DNA of 64,000 nt, taken from JBPYFK01 sp051984675. Its GTDB lineage: Bacteria > Actinomycetota > Actinomycetes > Mycobacteriales > Pseudonocardiaceae. The position numbers and the translations under genes were made by a program. Below the pieces are notes generated by a model. The model ran no database searches. It was given only the letters and a program-made list of their open reading frames with translations, and was not told the origin of the DNA. Location: the NCBI GenBank assembly GCA_051984675.1, contig JBPYFK010000008.1:1-64000 (forward strand), read 5' to 3'. Of the stretch, positions 16,859 to 25,763 are shown piece after piece (the stretch's first letter is position 1; each line of letters starts with the position of its first letter).

Positions 16859-18648
16859 CAGTCACTCTCCCCGTCCGCCAGTGGATTCGGCTTCGTGTGG
16901 AGGCGCAGTTCGGTGTCCGGCAGCAGCCGTCGAGTCGTGAGCTTCTCGATCTCGATCGTCGGCTTGAACACGTCGAGCACGGCGAAACGCTCGGCCAGCC
17001 GCGGGAAGCGCCGCTGGTAGGAGTGCGCGGCCTCGCGGGCAGCAGTCCAGAAGTCGCGCTCGTCGAAGTCGTACGCCTCGGCGAGGAACAGCGCGAGCTC
17101 CCCGAGGTTGATGAACAGGAACGCATCGAGGAGATAATCCGTGACGAGGTCGAGATCGTCGGTTTCGATGAAGGAATTGCGGTTGACGTGATGTGCCGGG
17201 GTGCCGGCGAGTTCCGGGCACAGGTCGGGCCGAGCCAGGTGCGCACGGCTGAACCGAACGCCGTCGTGGAAGTCCTTCAGAGCCAGCCGAGCCGGACGGC
17301 CGTCGACGTGCACCAGCACCATGTTCTGCGCATGCGCTTCCAACGCGACACCGTGTGCCTGGAGCAGGTGAAGCAGTGGCGGGAGAGTGACGGCGAGCAG
17401 AGCGTCCACCCACGCCCGCACACTACCCGCCTTGCACACCCACGGGTCGATCAGTGGAGTGCCGTCGAGTTCGTTCGCGATCAGCCCGTTGAACGGGACC
17501 GCCGCTTCGTTCGGTTCCAGGAACGTGTGCAGGCTCTCCCGCCAGATGCAGGCCAGCGCTCCGTAGGTGTCCTCGCGCACGAGTTCGGAGGTCGCGCGTG
17601 GCTCCACCGAGGTCCCCAGCACCTCACCGAGCAGGATCAGCCGCAGCTCGTCGCGCAGGTACGGGTCCTCGGACCTGATCCGCTTCAGCCAGTCGGAGAT
17701 CAGCGGCGCGTTGTGGACCGTGTGCGGTGCGAGAACCCGGCTCGTCGAAGTGTTCACAATAGACAGGGCGAGTTTGGTGTACGCGCGTTCGCGATCCTCC
17801 ACGCAGGACAGCGTTCGAAGGGACTGCTGGGGAACGTGGCTTCCGGGATCTTCACCGACCACAATGAGATCCGCATCGTGCAACTCCGCGCTCATGGTTC
17901 GGGAAATCCGTTCCCGCCACTGCCACGGGTGGACCGGCAGCAGAATATAGTCCGCGGGATCGACGCCTGCCTCGCGAATCGTGGCGGAGAAGCGATCGAT
18001 CGTGGACTTGCCGAGTTCCTGGAGAGGGAACGTCTCCGGACGGACCGTGTCCGAAGCCGTGGTCGTGGTGATGTCGCGGTGTGCCGCCAGCCACAGCAGG
18101 CGCCCTGGGCGTGCGAACTCCGGCCCCCAGGCGAGGTTGTCCGCGACATCGAAGCCGATCCGGGACTTGTAGGTCGGATGGTACGGGTGCCCATCCATGA
18201 TCAGGCATTCGAGCGTGTCGTAGTCCGCCCCCGCGAGCACGTCACCGCGTTGGACACGGACATACTGTGCTACCGCGTCATTGACCAGCGTCGCCTCCAG
18301 TTCGCGGGCGAACTGCGCCAGCCGTGCGCGATCGTCACCGAGCCTCTCCCGCAGCTCCGACACGAAACGTGTCAGCGACTCGGCTTCGGCGGTCACCCCG
18401 TTCACCGACCGTTGTACCGGTTCCGCTCCCATCCGGACGCGCTTAAAGCCGTACCACTGGGTCAGCGTGAACGAATATGACACCGGATTGCCCAGCTCAT
18501 CAATCCCGTCCAGTACCCGCATCCCGTTGTCCGCGCGTGCCTTGAGAACGTCCTCGTACAGCAGCGATTCCACGAGCTGCCGGAACAGTCGCCTTCGTAC
18601 CCGGGTGAACTGTGGATGTCGTAGCGCCTGCTCGACACTGGCGATCAT
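16858..18648 (-). CDS. sbnF: SbnF-like NRPS-independent siderophore synthetase
   Basis: A 596-aa IucA/IucC-family ligase with a C-terminal FhuF-like region. ATP-grasp-like core motifs include GHPYHPTYKSRIGF, LPVHPWQW, and the catalytic-loop pair EAHAQNMVLVHVDGRPARL and LKDFHDGVRF. VLAPHTVHNA, NSFIETDD and KLTTRRLLPDTELRLH match S. aureus SbnF, which adds a second L-2,3-diaminopropionate to citryl-diaminoethane. Citrate or carboxylate activation is through an acyl-adenylate. The start overlaps the stop of the previous synthetase gene by 4 bp. Confidence 0.91.
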   Translation of the reverse strand: MIASVEQALRHPQFTRVRRRLFRQLVESLLYEDVLKARADNGMRVLDGIDELGNPVSYSFTLTQWYGFKRVRMGAEPVQRSVNGVTAEAESLTRFVSELRERLGDDRARLAQFARELEATLVNDAVAQYVRVQRGDVLAGADYDTLECLIMDGHPYHPTYKSRIGFDVADNLAWGPEFARPGRLLWLAAHRDITTTTASDTVRPETFPLQELGKSTIDRFSATIREAGVDPADYILLPVHPWQWRERISRTMSAELHDADLIVVGEDPGSHVPQQSLRTLSCVEDRERAYTKLALSIVNTSTSRVLAPHTVHNAPLISDWLKRIRSEDPYLRDELRLILLGEVLGTSVEPRATSELVREDTYGALACIWRESLHTFLEPNEAAVPFNGLIANELDGTPLIDPWVCKAGSVRAWVDALLAVTLPPLLHLLQAHGVALEAHAQNMVLVHVDGRPARLALKDFHDGVRFSRAHLARPDLCPELAGTPAHHVNRNSFIETDDLDLVTDYLLDAFLFINLGELALFLAEAYDFDERDFWTAAREAAHSYQRRFPRLAERFAVLDVFKPTIEIEKLTTRRLLPDTELRLHTKPNPLADGESD

Positions 18649-20300
18649 CTGCGCACCTCGTGGATCGGGTTGGACACGGTCACGTACAGTGGCCGCTCGC
18701 CGCGTTCAGTGAAGCGACTGATCAGGTTGGCTTTCGCGGGAAGCGTCGGCGAGCGCAGCAGGTCCAGGGTGTAGGTGTCGTGGCTGCTTGACGCCGAGTC
18801 CCGCAGGGTGTCCCGGACCACGCTCCACAACGTTCGTTCGTCCGCTTCGGTGTACCGGCCCAGGACGTGGACGAGGTGTCCGAGATGGTTGGTGACCAGG
18901 TAATACCTTAACCGCATCCATGCCTCGGCGTCGTCGTAGAGCACCGGGCTGTCCGCGGTCAGCTGGTCACCGGCCAGGCGTTCACGGCTCGCGCTCGTGC
19001 CTTCCATGTCGCGCACGAAGAACCGCACCGGCCAGCCGCCGTCCACATGCACCAGTGAGTTCTGCGTGTGTGCCTCCAGGCTCAGGCCGTGTCGTTGCCA
19101 CATCCGCAGAACCGGTACGGCGGAGATCGTGAGGTAGCGCCGTAGCCACTCCTCAACGTGATCGGTCGCCGCGCGCACCTGCCGGATCAGATCGGGCTCG
19201 CCGCCGTCCGGTTGCTCCTCAAGCAGTCCGGCGACAACCTGCGGCGAGTCGTTGCCCGTGACGAACGGGTTCTCCCGATACAGCACGGAGGAATCGGCGG
19301 CGAGGTCAGCATGGTCGATGCCGCGGGCGCCGGTTTCCACCAACACGTGGAAACCATCGGGTTGCCACTGCTCGCGTATGCCAGCCACCAACCGGCTGGC
19401 ATCCAGAGCCCTGCGCACGTGCTCAGCGGGATTGTTGCGGATGAAGTTGGTGATACGGACGTGCAGCGGCAGTTTCCAGGCGGTCCCGAAAGCGGGATCG
19501 CAGACGGTGCGTACCGACGACGTCGGATACACGGCTGGCCCCAGCGCGCCGAGAGGTACGAGCGAGCCGGCCGCCACCAACTCGCGCGCTGACGGCTGGT
19601 TCAGCAGGTACCGGGCCTGCCACGGATGGACCGGAAGCAACACGTGGCCGGTCGGAGCCCGAACATCATCCGGTGCGTGGACGTCTTCCGGCGTCCACGC
19701 GCCGGGAGCCACCCGCTCCTCGACCAGCAGATCGGGAGACACCGCGACGTAGTGCAGTGCGAAGGAAGCCCCGAGTTCGGGCGCGTACGCCGCGAGATCC
19801 TCCGGCGTGAAGCCCTCGGCGCTCTTCGGCGTCGGATGGAACGGATGCCCCATGAGCAGCGACTGCTCGGCATAGCGCGTCAGGTCGCGCCCGCGCGAAC
19901 GTCGCGGCGAGCGACCATGCGCGAGGTAGCGCGCGGTCCGGCGCACGCTGTTGTCGATCTGCTCGACGAGCCGCTCGCGCTGCGATCCTTCGGCCTGTTC
20001 GCGGGCTTCCAATTCGCGCAACAGGGCCTCGATCAGCTCGGTGTGACCGCAGGCAGCCGTCGAGTCTGCCTCGGTGAGCCAGAACCGCTCACCGTACACG
20101 TGATGGCCGAGCACCGACCAGTACCGGACGGTCCCTTCCAGCACCCTGCCGGAGGCCGGGAGCGGGAGCCGGAAGCGCGTGGCATCCACGCGCGGATCAG
20201 GGATCGACGTCTCACGCAGGAACGCGTTGAGCACGCGCTGTTCCGCGACGCGTTCGGCCACGGAGCGCGTCACCGGCGGGCTGGCCAGGAGTTCGTTCAA
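18645..20300 (-). CDS. sbnE: SbnE-like NRPS-independent siderophore synthetase
   Basis: A 551-aa IucA/IucC-family enzyme. GHPFHPTPKSAEGF, YPTSSVRTVCDP, ITNFIRNNP, LEAHTQNSLVHVDGGWPVRF, FVRDMEGTS, VTNHLGHLVHVLGR and the ending PTLPAKANLISRFTERG follow S. aureus SbnE. That enzyme performs the first condensation, citrate with L-2,3-diaminopropionate. The start is a TTG at 20300; no earlier ATG or GTG in frame is better placed. The 84-bp gap to the sbnC-like gene is where sbnD, the exporter, sits in staphylococci; there is no gene in it here. Confidence 0.9.
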   Translation of the reverse strand: MNELLASPPVTRSVAERVAEQRVLNAFLRETSIPDPRVDATRFRLPLPASGRVLEGTVRYWSVLGHHVYGERFWLTEADSTAACGHTELIEALLRELEAREQAEGSQRERLVEQIDNSVRRTARYLAHGRSPRRSRGRDLTRYAEQSLLMGHPFHPTPKSAEGFTPEDLAAYAPELGASFALHYVAVSPDLLVEERVAPGAWTPEDVHAPDDVRAPTGHVLLPVHPWQARYLLNQPSARELVAAGSLVPLGALGPAVYPTSSVRTVCDPAFGTAWKLPLHVRITNFIRNNPAEHVRRALDASRLVAGIREQWQPDGFHVLVETGARGIDHADLAADSSVLYRENPFVTGNDSPQVVAGLLEEQPDGGEPDLIRQVRAATDHVEEWLRRYLTISAVPVLRMWQRHGLSLEAHTQNSLVHVDGGWPVRFFVRDMEGTSASRERLAGDQLTADSPVLYDDAEAWMRLRYYLVTNHLGHLVHVLGRYTEADERTLWSVVRDTLRDSASSSHDTYTLDLLRSPTLPAKANLISRFTERGERPLYVTVSNPIHEVRR

Positions 20301-20384
20301 CGGTAGGCACCTGCTTCGGATCGGTTTCGGTCCGGGTCGGGAGTACGGTCGTGGGCCGCGAGCCGAGGGCGACCGCTCGCCGGT

Positions 20385-22199
20385 TCATCGCCGCCCCTGA
20401 TCGGCTGTGTTGACCGCGTTGAGGGGGTGGAGCGGGTTGGGCACTCGCCCGGTGCCGGCGGGCATGCTGACCCCACCGCCGCCCGCACCGCGCAGCATCG
20501 GCCCGAGCACCAGCCGGCACGGCCAGGTCGCCGACCGCAAGACCTCGTCCTCCATGACGTCCGCGACGTGATCCGGCAGGTCCAGGCGGGCCAGTGCGCC
20601 GGTGACGGCACCCTCCAGTTCGGCCCAGAACCGCTCCTCGGCGATGCCGTAATGCCGGGCCAGCGCGTCCGCGATACCGAACAGGTTGACCTGGAAACCC
20701 AGCGTCTGCAGGTAGCCGAGCAGCTCGCGCGGGTCGCACAGGCTCAGCGACTGCGGCGCACCGGGTTTGATCCGGTACCCGGGGTCCGGTACGCCCGCAG
20801 CGGCCATCCACTCGGGTGACACTCGGAGGGCGTCGTGGTCGCGGAGCACGAACCGGTCCACGACACCGTCGCGCAATGTCACCAGCACGTTCTGGCCATG
20901 CAGTTCCGGGAGCACGCCGTACCGCAGGAAGCTGAAGCCCATTTCACAGAACGCCTCCGCCAGCGATGCGAAGAAGGCGACCGCCGCATCCGCCGAGCAG
21001 TCCGGCCGGAGGAGCGAGCTGAGGACCCGCCACTGGTGCGCCGCGAGTGCCGCCATGGGCACCACCAGCACGTCAGGATTGGAGAGCAACCCCTCGGGGT
21101 AGACCCGGACCTGCGCGGACACCTGACCCGGCCGGTCGTCGAACTCGTCGGAACCCGACGGGTGCTGCCACCCGCACCAAGTGCCTTCCGCGCAGAGCAA
21201 CACTCGGCGTTCCAGCATCCCATCGCGGCTGACCAGGTCCCGCATGGTCCGCTGGGCCCGGTCCCCGTTGTCGAGATAGCGCGGCGGCAACAACCGCTGG
21301 GCGCCCAATGTGGACACTCCCAGCGGGAGCTTCACGTGGAAACGGGACTCCGGCACGGTCGCCAGCGTGCGCAACGAACTGGTCGGTCGGCCGCGACCGA
21401 TACCCCGAGCGAGCGGCACGATCTCGCCGGACTCCAGCTCCGTCCGGTAGGTATCGGGCAGCACGTGCGCCACCTGCCAGGGATGTGCCGGCAGCGGCTG
21501 ATAGTCCCGTTCGTCGAGCCCGACCTCTCGCATCGCCTTGTCCAGCCGCTCGCGGTCCTCGCCGTCGAGCAAGAACTCGTGCAGCATCGTCGATCCCGGG
21601 TCGCTGCCCCAACGCAGCCTGTCCCTGCGCACCGCGATCCAGTCCAGCGCCACCGGGGCGCCTAGTGTCGTGCCGTACCGGGCGAGTTCGTCGGCCGTCC
21701 ATCCCGAAGCGGCGCGCGCCGTCGGATGGAACGGGCGTCCGCGAGTGGTCGCCAGTGCCTCACCCGCAAGCAGCGTCCCCGCCTGCGGCTTCGGGTCCTC
21801 TTGCGCCTCGAGGGTGACGGTGGCGTGCTCGACCGCAGTACGCAGGTCGGTATCCACCCGTGCCGCACCAGGCAGTTCGGATTCCCCGGCCAGAACCAAC
21901 CGCGCCAGTTCATCTGGCGCCAGCGACCGCACGTGTTCGCCTTCGACGTACCAGACCGGCGGGCGCGACAGCCGGTAAGGCTGGAGGACGGCGCGGTGCG
22001 CGCGGAAGCACACCGCGCCCGGAGCCACGTCGACGAGGCACCAGCGTTCGCCGGATTCGAGGTGCTGCTCGCCGGCCAGCGCTGGGTGGGCTTCGTCCCG
22101 TATCCGGTCCGCGATCGAGTGGAGGTTCTCCTGGAGCAGCGCGTCCACCAGGTCATGCAGAACCAGGTCGGACGCCGCGCTTTCCGCTACGGGCCGCAC
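20385..22199 (-). CDS. sbnC: SbnC-like NRPS-independent siderophore synthetase
   Basis: A 604-aa IucA/IucC-family protein. Motifs are GRPFHPTARAASGW, PLPAHPWQVAHVLPD, LPELHGQNVLVTL, FVLRDHDALRVS and, near the C-terminus, GGGGVSMPAGTGRVPNP, which matches the GGGSMPSG...VPNP ending of S. aureus SbnC. SbnC makes the last bond of staphyloferrin B, joining 2-oxoglutarate to the diaminopropionate-citryl-diaminoethane intermediate. The gene starts 18 bp downstream of the sbnB stop. Confidence 0.9.
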   Translation of the reverse strand: MRPVAESAASDLVLHDLVDALLQENLHSIADRIRDEAHPALAGEQHLESGERWCLVDVAPGAVCFRAHRAVLQPYRLSRPPVWYVEGEHVRSLAPDELARLVLAGESELPGAARVDTDLRTAVEHATVTLEAQEDPKPQAGTLLAGEALATTRGRPFHPTARAASGWTADELARYGTTLGAPVALDWIAVRRDRLRWGSDPGSTMLHEFLLDGEDRERLDKAMREVGLDERDYQPLPAHPWQVAHVLPDTYRTELESGEIVPLARGIGRGRPTSSLRTLATVPESRFHVKLPLGVSTLGAQRLLPPRYLDNGDRAQRTMRDLVSRDGMLERRVLLCAEGTWCGWQHPSGSDEFDDRPGQVSAQVRVYPEGLLSNPDVLVVPMAALAAHQWRVLSSLLRPDCSADAAVAFFASLAEAFCEMGFSFLRYGVLPELHGQNVLVTLRDGVVDRFVLRDHDALRVSPEWMAAAGVPDPGYRIKPGAPQSLSLCDPRELLGYLQTLGFQVNLFGIADALARHYGIAEERFWAELEGAVTGALARLDLPDHVADVMEDEVLRSATWPCRLVLGPMLRGAGGGGVSMPAGTGRVPNPLHPLNAVNTADQGRR

Positions 22200-22217
22200 G
22201 TGCTTCCCCGATCCCGC

Positions 22218-23249
22218 TCAGTACAGGTTCAGCCAGGTGCCGACCCGCTGCCGCAGGGCCTGCTCGTAGACCTCGGCAGCGCAGCCGATGTCCTCGACGG
22301 CCATGCCCATCGGGTTCAGCACGATGATCTCGTCGTCGCTCTCGCGGCCGGGCCTGTCCCCGGCGAGAACCTCGCCCAGTTCGGCGTGCAGCCGCTCCCG
22401 TGCGAACTTCCCCTCCAGCACCAGCTGGTGGATGACCTTCTTCTCCCGGTTGCTCTGCTCCCAGTCGTCGACAAGAACCTTGTCGGCATGGAGAAAGACC
22501 TCCTTGTGAGTGTCCATGATGGACACGTTGCTGAGGAACGCGCCCTTGCGCAGCCACTCGAAGCGGATGTACGGCTGGTCGGTGACCGTGCAGGGAACGA
22601 CGAGATCTCCCGCCAGCACGGCGTCTTCGGCGCTGGTGGCGTGCCGAACGGTCACATCCGACCGCTGTGCGGTGATGACCTCGCCGAGCGACCGCATCGC
22701 GTCCGGGTTCACGTCGTAGAGGTGCACCGTCTGGATGCTGTCGAACTGCTGCAACAGCGCGACGATCTGCGTCCGCCCGATCAGCCCGCAACCGACCAGC
22801 GCGACATCCGAAAAACCCGTACGCGCCAACCGCTTCGCGGCCACGCACGTGACCGCCGCCGTTCGCCAGGCACTGATCAGACTGCCTTCCAGCACGGCGA
22901 CCGGGAAGTTGGTCGCCGGGTCGTTGAGCACGATGACCGCGCTGGCCCGTTCCAGGCCGACGCGCCGGGGATTGTCGTGCTTGCTCCCGATCCACTTCAG
23001 CCCCGAGACGCCCGGGTCGTCCAGGTGGGCCGGCATGGCGATGATCCGATCAGCGATGTGACCGGCCTTCCCGTTGGCCCGCAGGTACGGCTTGAGCGGC
23101 TGCACGACACCGCCTTTCGAATGGAGCACGAGAGCCCGATGAATGGCGTCCACATACAGATCGGAGTGGTCACCGCCCACCGCCGCGACGTCGCTGCGGC
23201 TCAAGTACAGAATGCGCGGCGCGGTGGGGTCAGGTTGGATCGTCGACAC
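22218..23249 (-). CDS. sbnB: SbnB-like ACEGA dehydrogenase (ornithine cyclodeaminase fold)
   Basis: A 343-aa NAD-dependent enzyme. The Rossmann loop GCGLIG is at residues 153-158. The segments VQPLKPYLRANGKAGHIADR, GLKWIGSKHDNP, CTVTDQPYI and the final WLNLY match S. aureus SbnB closely. SbnB oxidatively splits N-(1-amino-1-carboxy-2-ethyl)-glutamate into L-2,3-diaminopropionate and 2-oxoglutarate, both building blocks of staphyloferrin B. GTG at 23249 is preferred over an ATG at 23309: AGAGGGA precedes it at normal spacing, and it aligns with the staphylococcal N-terminus. Confidence 0.92.
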   Translation of the reverse strand: MSTIQPDPTAPRILYLSRSDVAAVGGDHSDLYVDAIHRALVLHSKGGVVQPLKPYLRANGKAGHIADRIIAMPAHLDDPGVSGLKWIGSKHDNPRRVGLERASAVIVLNDPATNFPVAVLEGSLISAWRTAAVTCVAAKRLARTGFSDVALVGCGLIGRTQIVALLQQFDSIQTVHLYDVNPDAMRSLGEVITAQRSDVTVRHATSAEDAVLAGDLVVPCTVTDQPYIRFEWLRKGAFLSNVSIMDTHKEVFLHADKVLVDDWEQSNREKKVIHQLVLEGKFARERLHAELGEVLAGDRPGRESDDEIIVLNPMGMAVEDIGCAAEVYEQALRQRVGTWLNLY

Positions 23250-23318
23250 AGCTATCCCTCTTCGGCTTTCTTGCTCTCGTTCATCGGCGTCGTGCTTGCG
23301 ATCATCCACTTAGGCTGG

Positions 23319-24314
23319 TTATAAGTCTTCCTGGTGCTGGCGTTTCCGTTGGGCGCTGAGCCAGCCGTCGTCGTAGACGAGGTCGAGGTAGCGGTCACCG
23401 CGATCGGGGAAGAGCGTGACGATGCGGCAGGGCGTGGGTACGTGCGGCAGCATCCTGGCGATGGCGGCGACCACCGAACCCGTCGAGCCGCCCCCGAAGA
23501 TGCCCTCGGCGGTCAGCAAGCTTCGGCACGCGGTCGCGGCTTCGAGGTCGTCGACGTGGATGACCTCGTCGATCTCGTCCCGGCAGAGCAGCTCAGGAAC
23601 CCGGCTCGACCCGATACCCGGCAGGTCACGGGGCGCCGGCGGGCTGCCGAAAATCACCGAACCAACCGCGTCGACGGCAACCACCCGCATGTCCGGGAAT
23701 CGTTCCCGCATTCGCCGCGAGCAGCCGAGGATGCTTCCGGTGGTGCTGACGGCGGCCACGAAGTAGTCCGGGCCACGGCCCAACTGCTCGGCGAGCTCCG
23801 CGCCGGTGCCGTGGTAGTGCGCCTGCCAGTTGCGCTCGTTGGAGTACTGGTTGATCCAGACGCTGCCGGGGAGGTCGCGCTGCAGTTCCCGCACCCGCCG
23901 GATACGGGTTTGCAGGTAGCCGCCGGAGTCGTCGGGCTCCGAGACCACGTCGACACGCGCGCCGAGCTGGCGCAGAATCCGCAGGTTCGCCGACGTGGCC
24001 TTGGGGTCGACGACGCAGGTGAACTCCAGGCCGTACAGCCGGGCGGCGGTGGCCAGCGCGATCCCGAAGTTGCCGGAACTGCTCTCGATCAGGTGCGCAC
24101 CGGGCGGGATGGAGCCGTCCGCGAGACCCTGCTCGATGACGTACCGGGCGGGCCGGTCCTTCATGCTGCCACCCGGGTTCATCATCTCCAGCTTGGCGAG
24201 GACCTCCACTTCGGACTGTGGGAACAGCCGCGTGAGCGAGACCAACGGGGTGTTGCCCACGCAGGCGAAGACGGACTCGCGCACAGACTCGATCACGGTG
24301 TCGGCAGCGGTCAC
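23319..24314 (-). CDS. sbnA: SbnA-like O-phosphoserine:glutamate (ACEGA) synthase
   Basis: A 331-aa PLP enzyme of the cysteine synthase family. The PLP lysine is Lys52 in GGSMKDRPARY; the substrate loop is ESSSGNFGIAL. VAVDAVGSVIFG, LPGIGSSRVPELL and FPDRGDRYLDLVYDDGWL are shared with S. aureus SbnA, not with CysK. SbnA makes N-(1-amino-1-carboxy-2-ethyl)-glutamate from O-phospho-L-serine and glutamate. The frame is open to an ATG at 24425, but that start would put the iron box inside the gene; GTG at 24314 has AAGGGA seven bases upstream and is chosen. First gene of the operon. Confidence 0.93.
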   Translation of the reverse strand: MTAADTVIESVRESVFACVGNTPLVSLTRLFPQSEVEVLAKLEMMNPGGSMKDRPARYVIEQGLADGSIPPGAHLIESSSGNFGIALATAARLYGLEFTCVVDPKATSANLRILRQLGARVDVVSEPDDSGGYLQTRIRRVRELQRDLPGSVWINQYSNERNWQAHYHGTGAELAEQLGRGPDYFVAAVSTTGSILGCSRRMRERFPDMRVVAVDAVGSVIFGSPPAPRDLPGIGSSRVPELLCRDEIDEVIHVDDLEAATACRSLLTAEGIFGGGSTGSVVAAIARMLPHVPTPCRIVTLFPDRGDRYLDLVYDDGWLSAQRKRQHQEDL

Positions 24315-24374
24315 TACGACATCCCTTGCTCGCGCGGAGGTGGAGCGACCAAGATCGACGCCCCCTGGCTCGTA

Positions 24375-24393
24375 TGAGGCTAGGCTAACCTCA
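24375..24393 (-). promoter_or_regulatory. Iron box (IdeR/DmdR type) controlling the sbn-like operon
   Basis: The 19-bp site TGAGGCTAGGCTAACCTCA is a palindrome with one mismatch and fits the DtxR/IdeR consensus TTAGGTTAGSCTAACCTAA at most positions. It lies 61-79 bp upstream of the chosen sbnA start. On the minus strand a TTGCTC (24401-24406) and a TAGCCT within the box are spaced 18 bp apart, a plausible -35/-10 pair, so the iron-loaded repressor would block the -10. The operon is therefore expected to be on only when iron is scarce. Confidence 0.88.
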
Positions 24394-24479
24394 CTTGCGC
24401 GAGCAACAGTCGAGGTTGACGTCACACCATCGAGATCGTCGGTGGCGAGAGCGGGCGAGACCGGCCGTCCCTGACGGGA

Positions 24480-25256
24480 CTACTGGATGCCTCCCTGGTT
24501 CAGCGCGATGATGCTGAAGAACGCTCCGTGCGGGTCGTTGACGACGGTGAACCTGCCCGGCGGGATGTCGGTGGGCGGGATGCTGACCCGGCCACCCAGC
24601 TCAGCGACACGTGCGGCGGCGCTGTCGGCGTCCTCGACCGCGAAGTACACCAGCCAGTGCGAGGGCAGGTCGGCGGACCAGGTGTCGTCCATGGGCATCA
24701 TCCCGCCCACCGACCTGCCCCCGAGCTGCCATTCCGTGTAGGACGTCGGTCCCATGTCCTGCGTCGCCGCTTGCCACCCGAAAACCGCCTGGTAGAAGTT
24801 CTTCGCCTGCTCGGTCTGCCGGGTGGTCAGCTCGTTCCAGCACAGCGTGCCGGGCTCGTCGACCAGCTGGGCCCCGATGTGCGTCCCCGGTTGCCAGACC
24901 GAGAAAGGGGCGCCGGTGGGATCGGCGAACACCGCCATCCGGCCGAGACTCATCACATCGATCGGCTCCAGCAGCACCTCCCCGCCCGCGGACGCGACGG
25001 TGCGCGCGGTGGCCTCGGCGTCCGAGACCGACACGTAGGTCGTCCAGTACGGGGGCACGCTCACCTGCTGCTGGTGTCCCAGGCCAGCGACGGTCTTCCC
25101 GTTCAGGGAGCACAGCCGGTAGTTCCCCGCCTCGGAGCCCTGATCGGTGACCGTCCAGCCGAAGAGGCCGCTGTAGAAGTCGGCCGCCGCGTCCGGGTCC
25201 GGGCTGCCGAGATCAACCCAGCACGGGGTGCCCGGCTCGTAGGAGGTCACTTCCAT
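24480..25256 (-). CDS. VOC superfamily protein with two glyoxalase-like domains
   Basis: A 258-aa protein made of two repeated VOC units, residues about 5-120 and 125-250. Each begins with the same pattern (GTPCWVDLGSPDPDAAADFYSGLFGW; GTLCWNELTTRQTEQAKNFYQAVFGW, given only to show the repeat start) and ends with an ADPTGAPFSVWQPG/VNDPHGAFFSI motif. Such two-domain proteins are common in actinomycetes, often called glyoxalase/bleomycin resistance; the substrate is unknown. The ATG at 25256 has GGAGGAG six bases upstream; an ATG two codons earlier overlaps the RBS. It lies upstream of the iron box and is probably a separate unit. Confidence 0.85.
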   Translation of the reverse strand: MEVTSYEPGTPCWVDLGSPDPDAAADFYSGLFGWTVTDQGSEAGNYRLCSLNGKTVAGLGHQQQVSVPPYWTTYVSVSDAEATARTVASAGGEVLLEPIDVMSLGRMAVFADPTGAPFSVWQPGTHIGAQLVDEPGTLCWNELTTRQTEQAKNFYQAVFGWQAATQDMGPTSYTEWQLGGRSVGGMMPMDDTWSADLPSHWLVYFAVEDADSAAARVAELGGRVSIPPTDIPPGRFTVVNDPHGAFFSIIALNQGGIQ

Positions 25257-25358
25257 CCCCATCTCCTCCCAGGCGTGACACGGCACCGCAGCGTCCCCTC
25301 ATTGTCCCGGCACGCCGTGTGTCACGCAGCCCGAACGAGCGAACCCGTGGCGGAGGAC

Positions 25359-25763
25359 TCAGCAGGCCGGGAAGCTACTGCGCGGAGATTCGTACACGCT
25401 GCCAGCGGAGCTGGTCACCCGCGTGTAGACGGTGATCGGGCGGCCCGAGTTGCAGGGAGCGACCGGTTTGAGCTTCACATCCCGGCCGCTCTGGGACAGT
25501 TCGCCCAGCTTCCGGGGAGCCTGATCCCGCTGCTCGGCCAGGATCAGGACGCTCACGGTGGCGGTGTTGTCGCAGCCGATGCGCCCGCCCTCGGAGGTGA
25601 GCATCATGCCCTGCCGAACCGGCGCCGAGGCGTAGAGAGTGCACATCGGACCCGGGCCCGGCGGTGGTGGCGGTGGCGGGTTGTGCGTTGCCCCGGCAGC
25701 GGGGACCGCCCCGGAGATCATGATTCCTAATGCGACACTGAACAAGATCGACAGTTTGCGCAT
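25359..25763 (-). CDS. Small secreted protein, four cysteines
   Basis: A 134-aa precursor. The signal peptide runs from MRKLSILFSVALGIMISG to a site near AAGA; a polyproline linker (PPPPPPPGPGP) follows, then an about 85-residue domain with four Cys (MCTLY, IGCDN, APCNS, FPAC). The spacing loosely recalls small protease-inhibitor-like or similar disulfide-bonded actinomycete exoproteins, but I do not recognise a family. The ATG at 25763 has GGAGGAGG ten bases upstream, better than the ATG at 25805. Confidence 0.68.
   Translation of the reverse strand: MRKLSILFSVALGIMISGAVPAAGATHNPPPPPPPGPGPMCTLYASAPVRQGMMLTSEGGRIGCDNTATVSVLILAEQRDQAPRKLGELSQSGRDVKLKPVAPCNSGRPITVYTRVTSSAGSVYESPRSSFPAC

Noticed and set aside
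16089..17246. Extension of the sbnH frame to a 785-aa protein
   Set aside because: The extra residues are Arg/Ser/Gly-rich shadow coding of sbnG and sbnF in another frame; the RBS-supported ATG is at 16088 and the Sbn family length is about 400.
23296..23320. Second iron box between sbnB and sbnA (CTTAGGCTGGTTATAAG)
   Set aside because: Only one arm fits the IdeR consensus and the other does not pair; the word overlaps the sbnA end.
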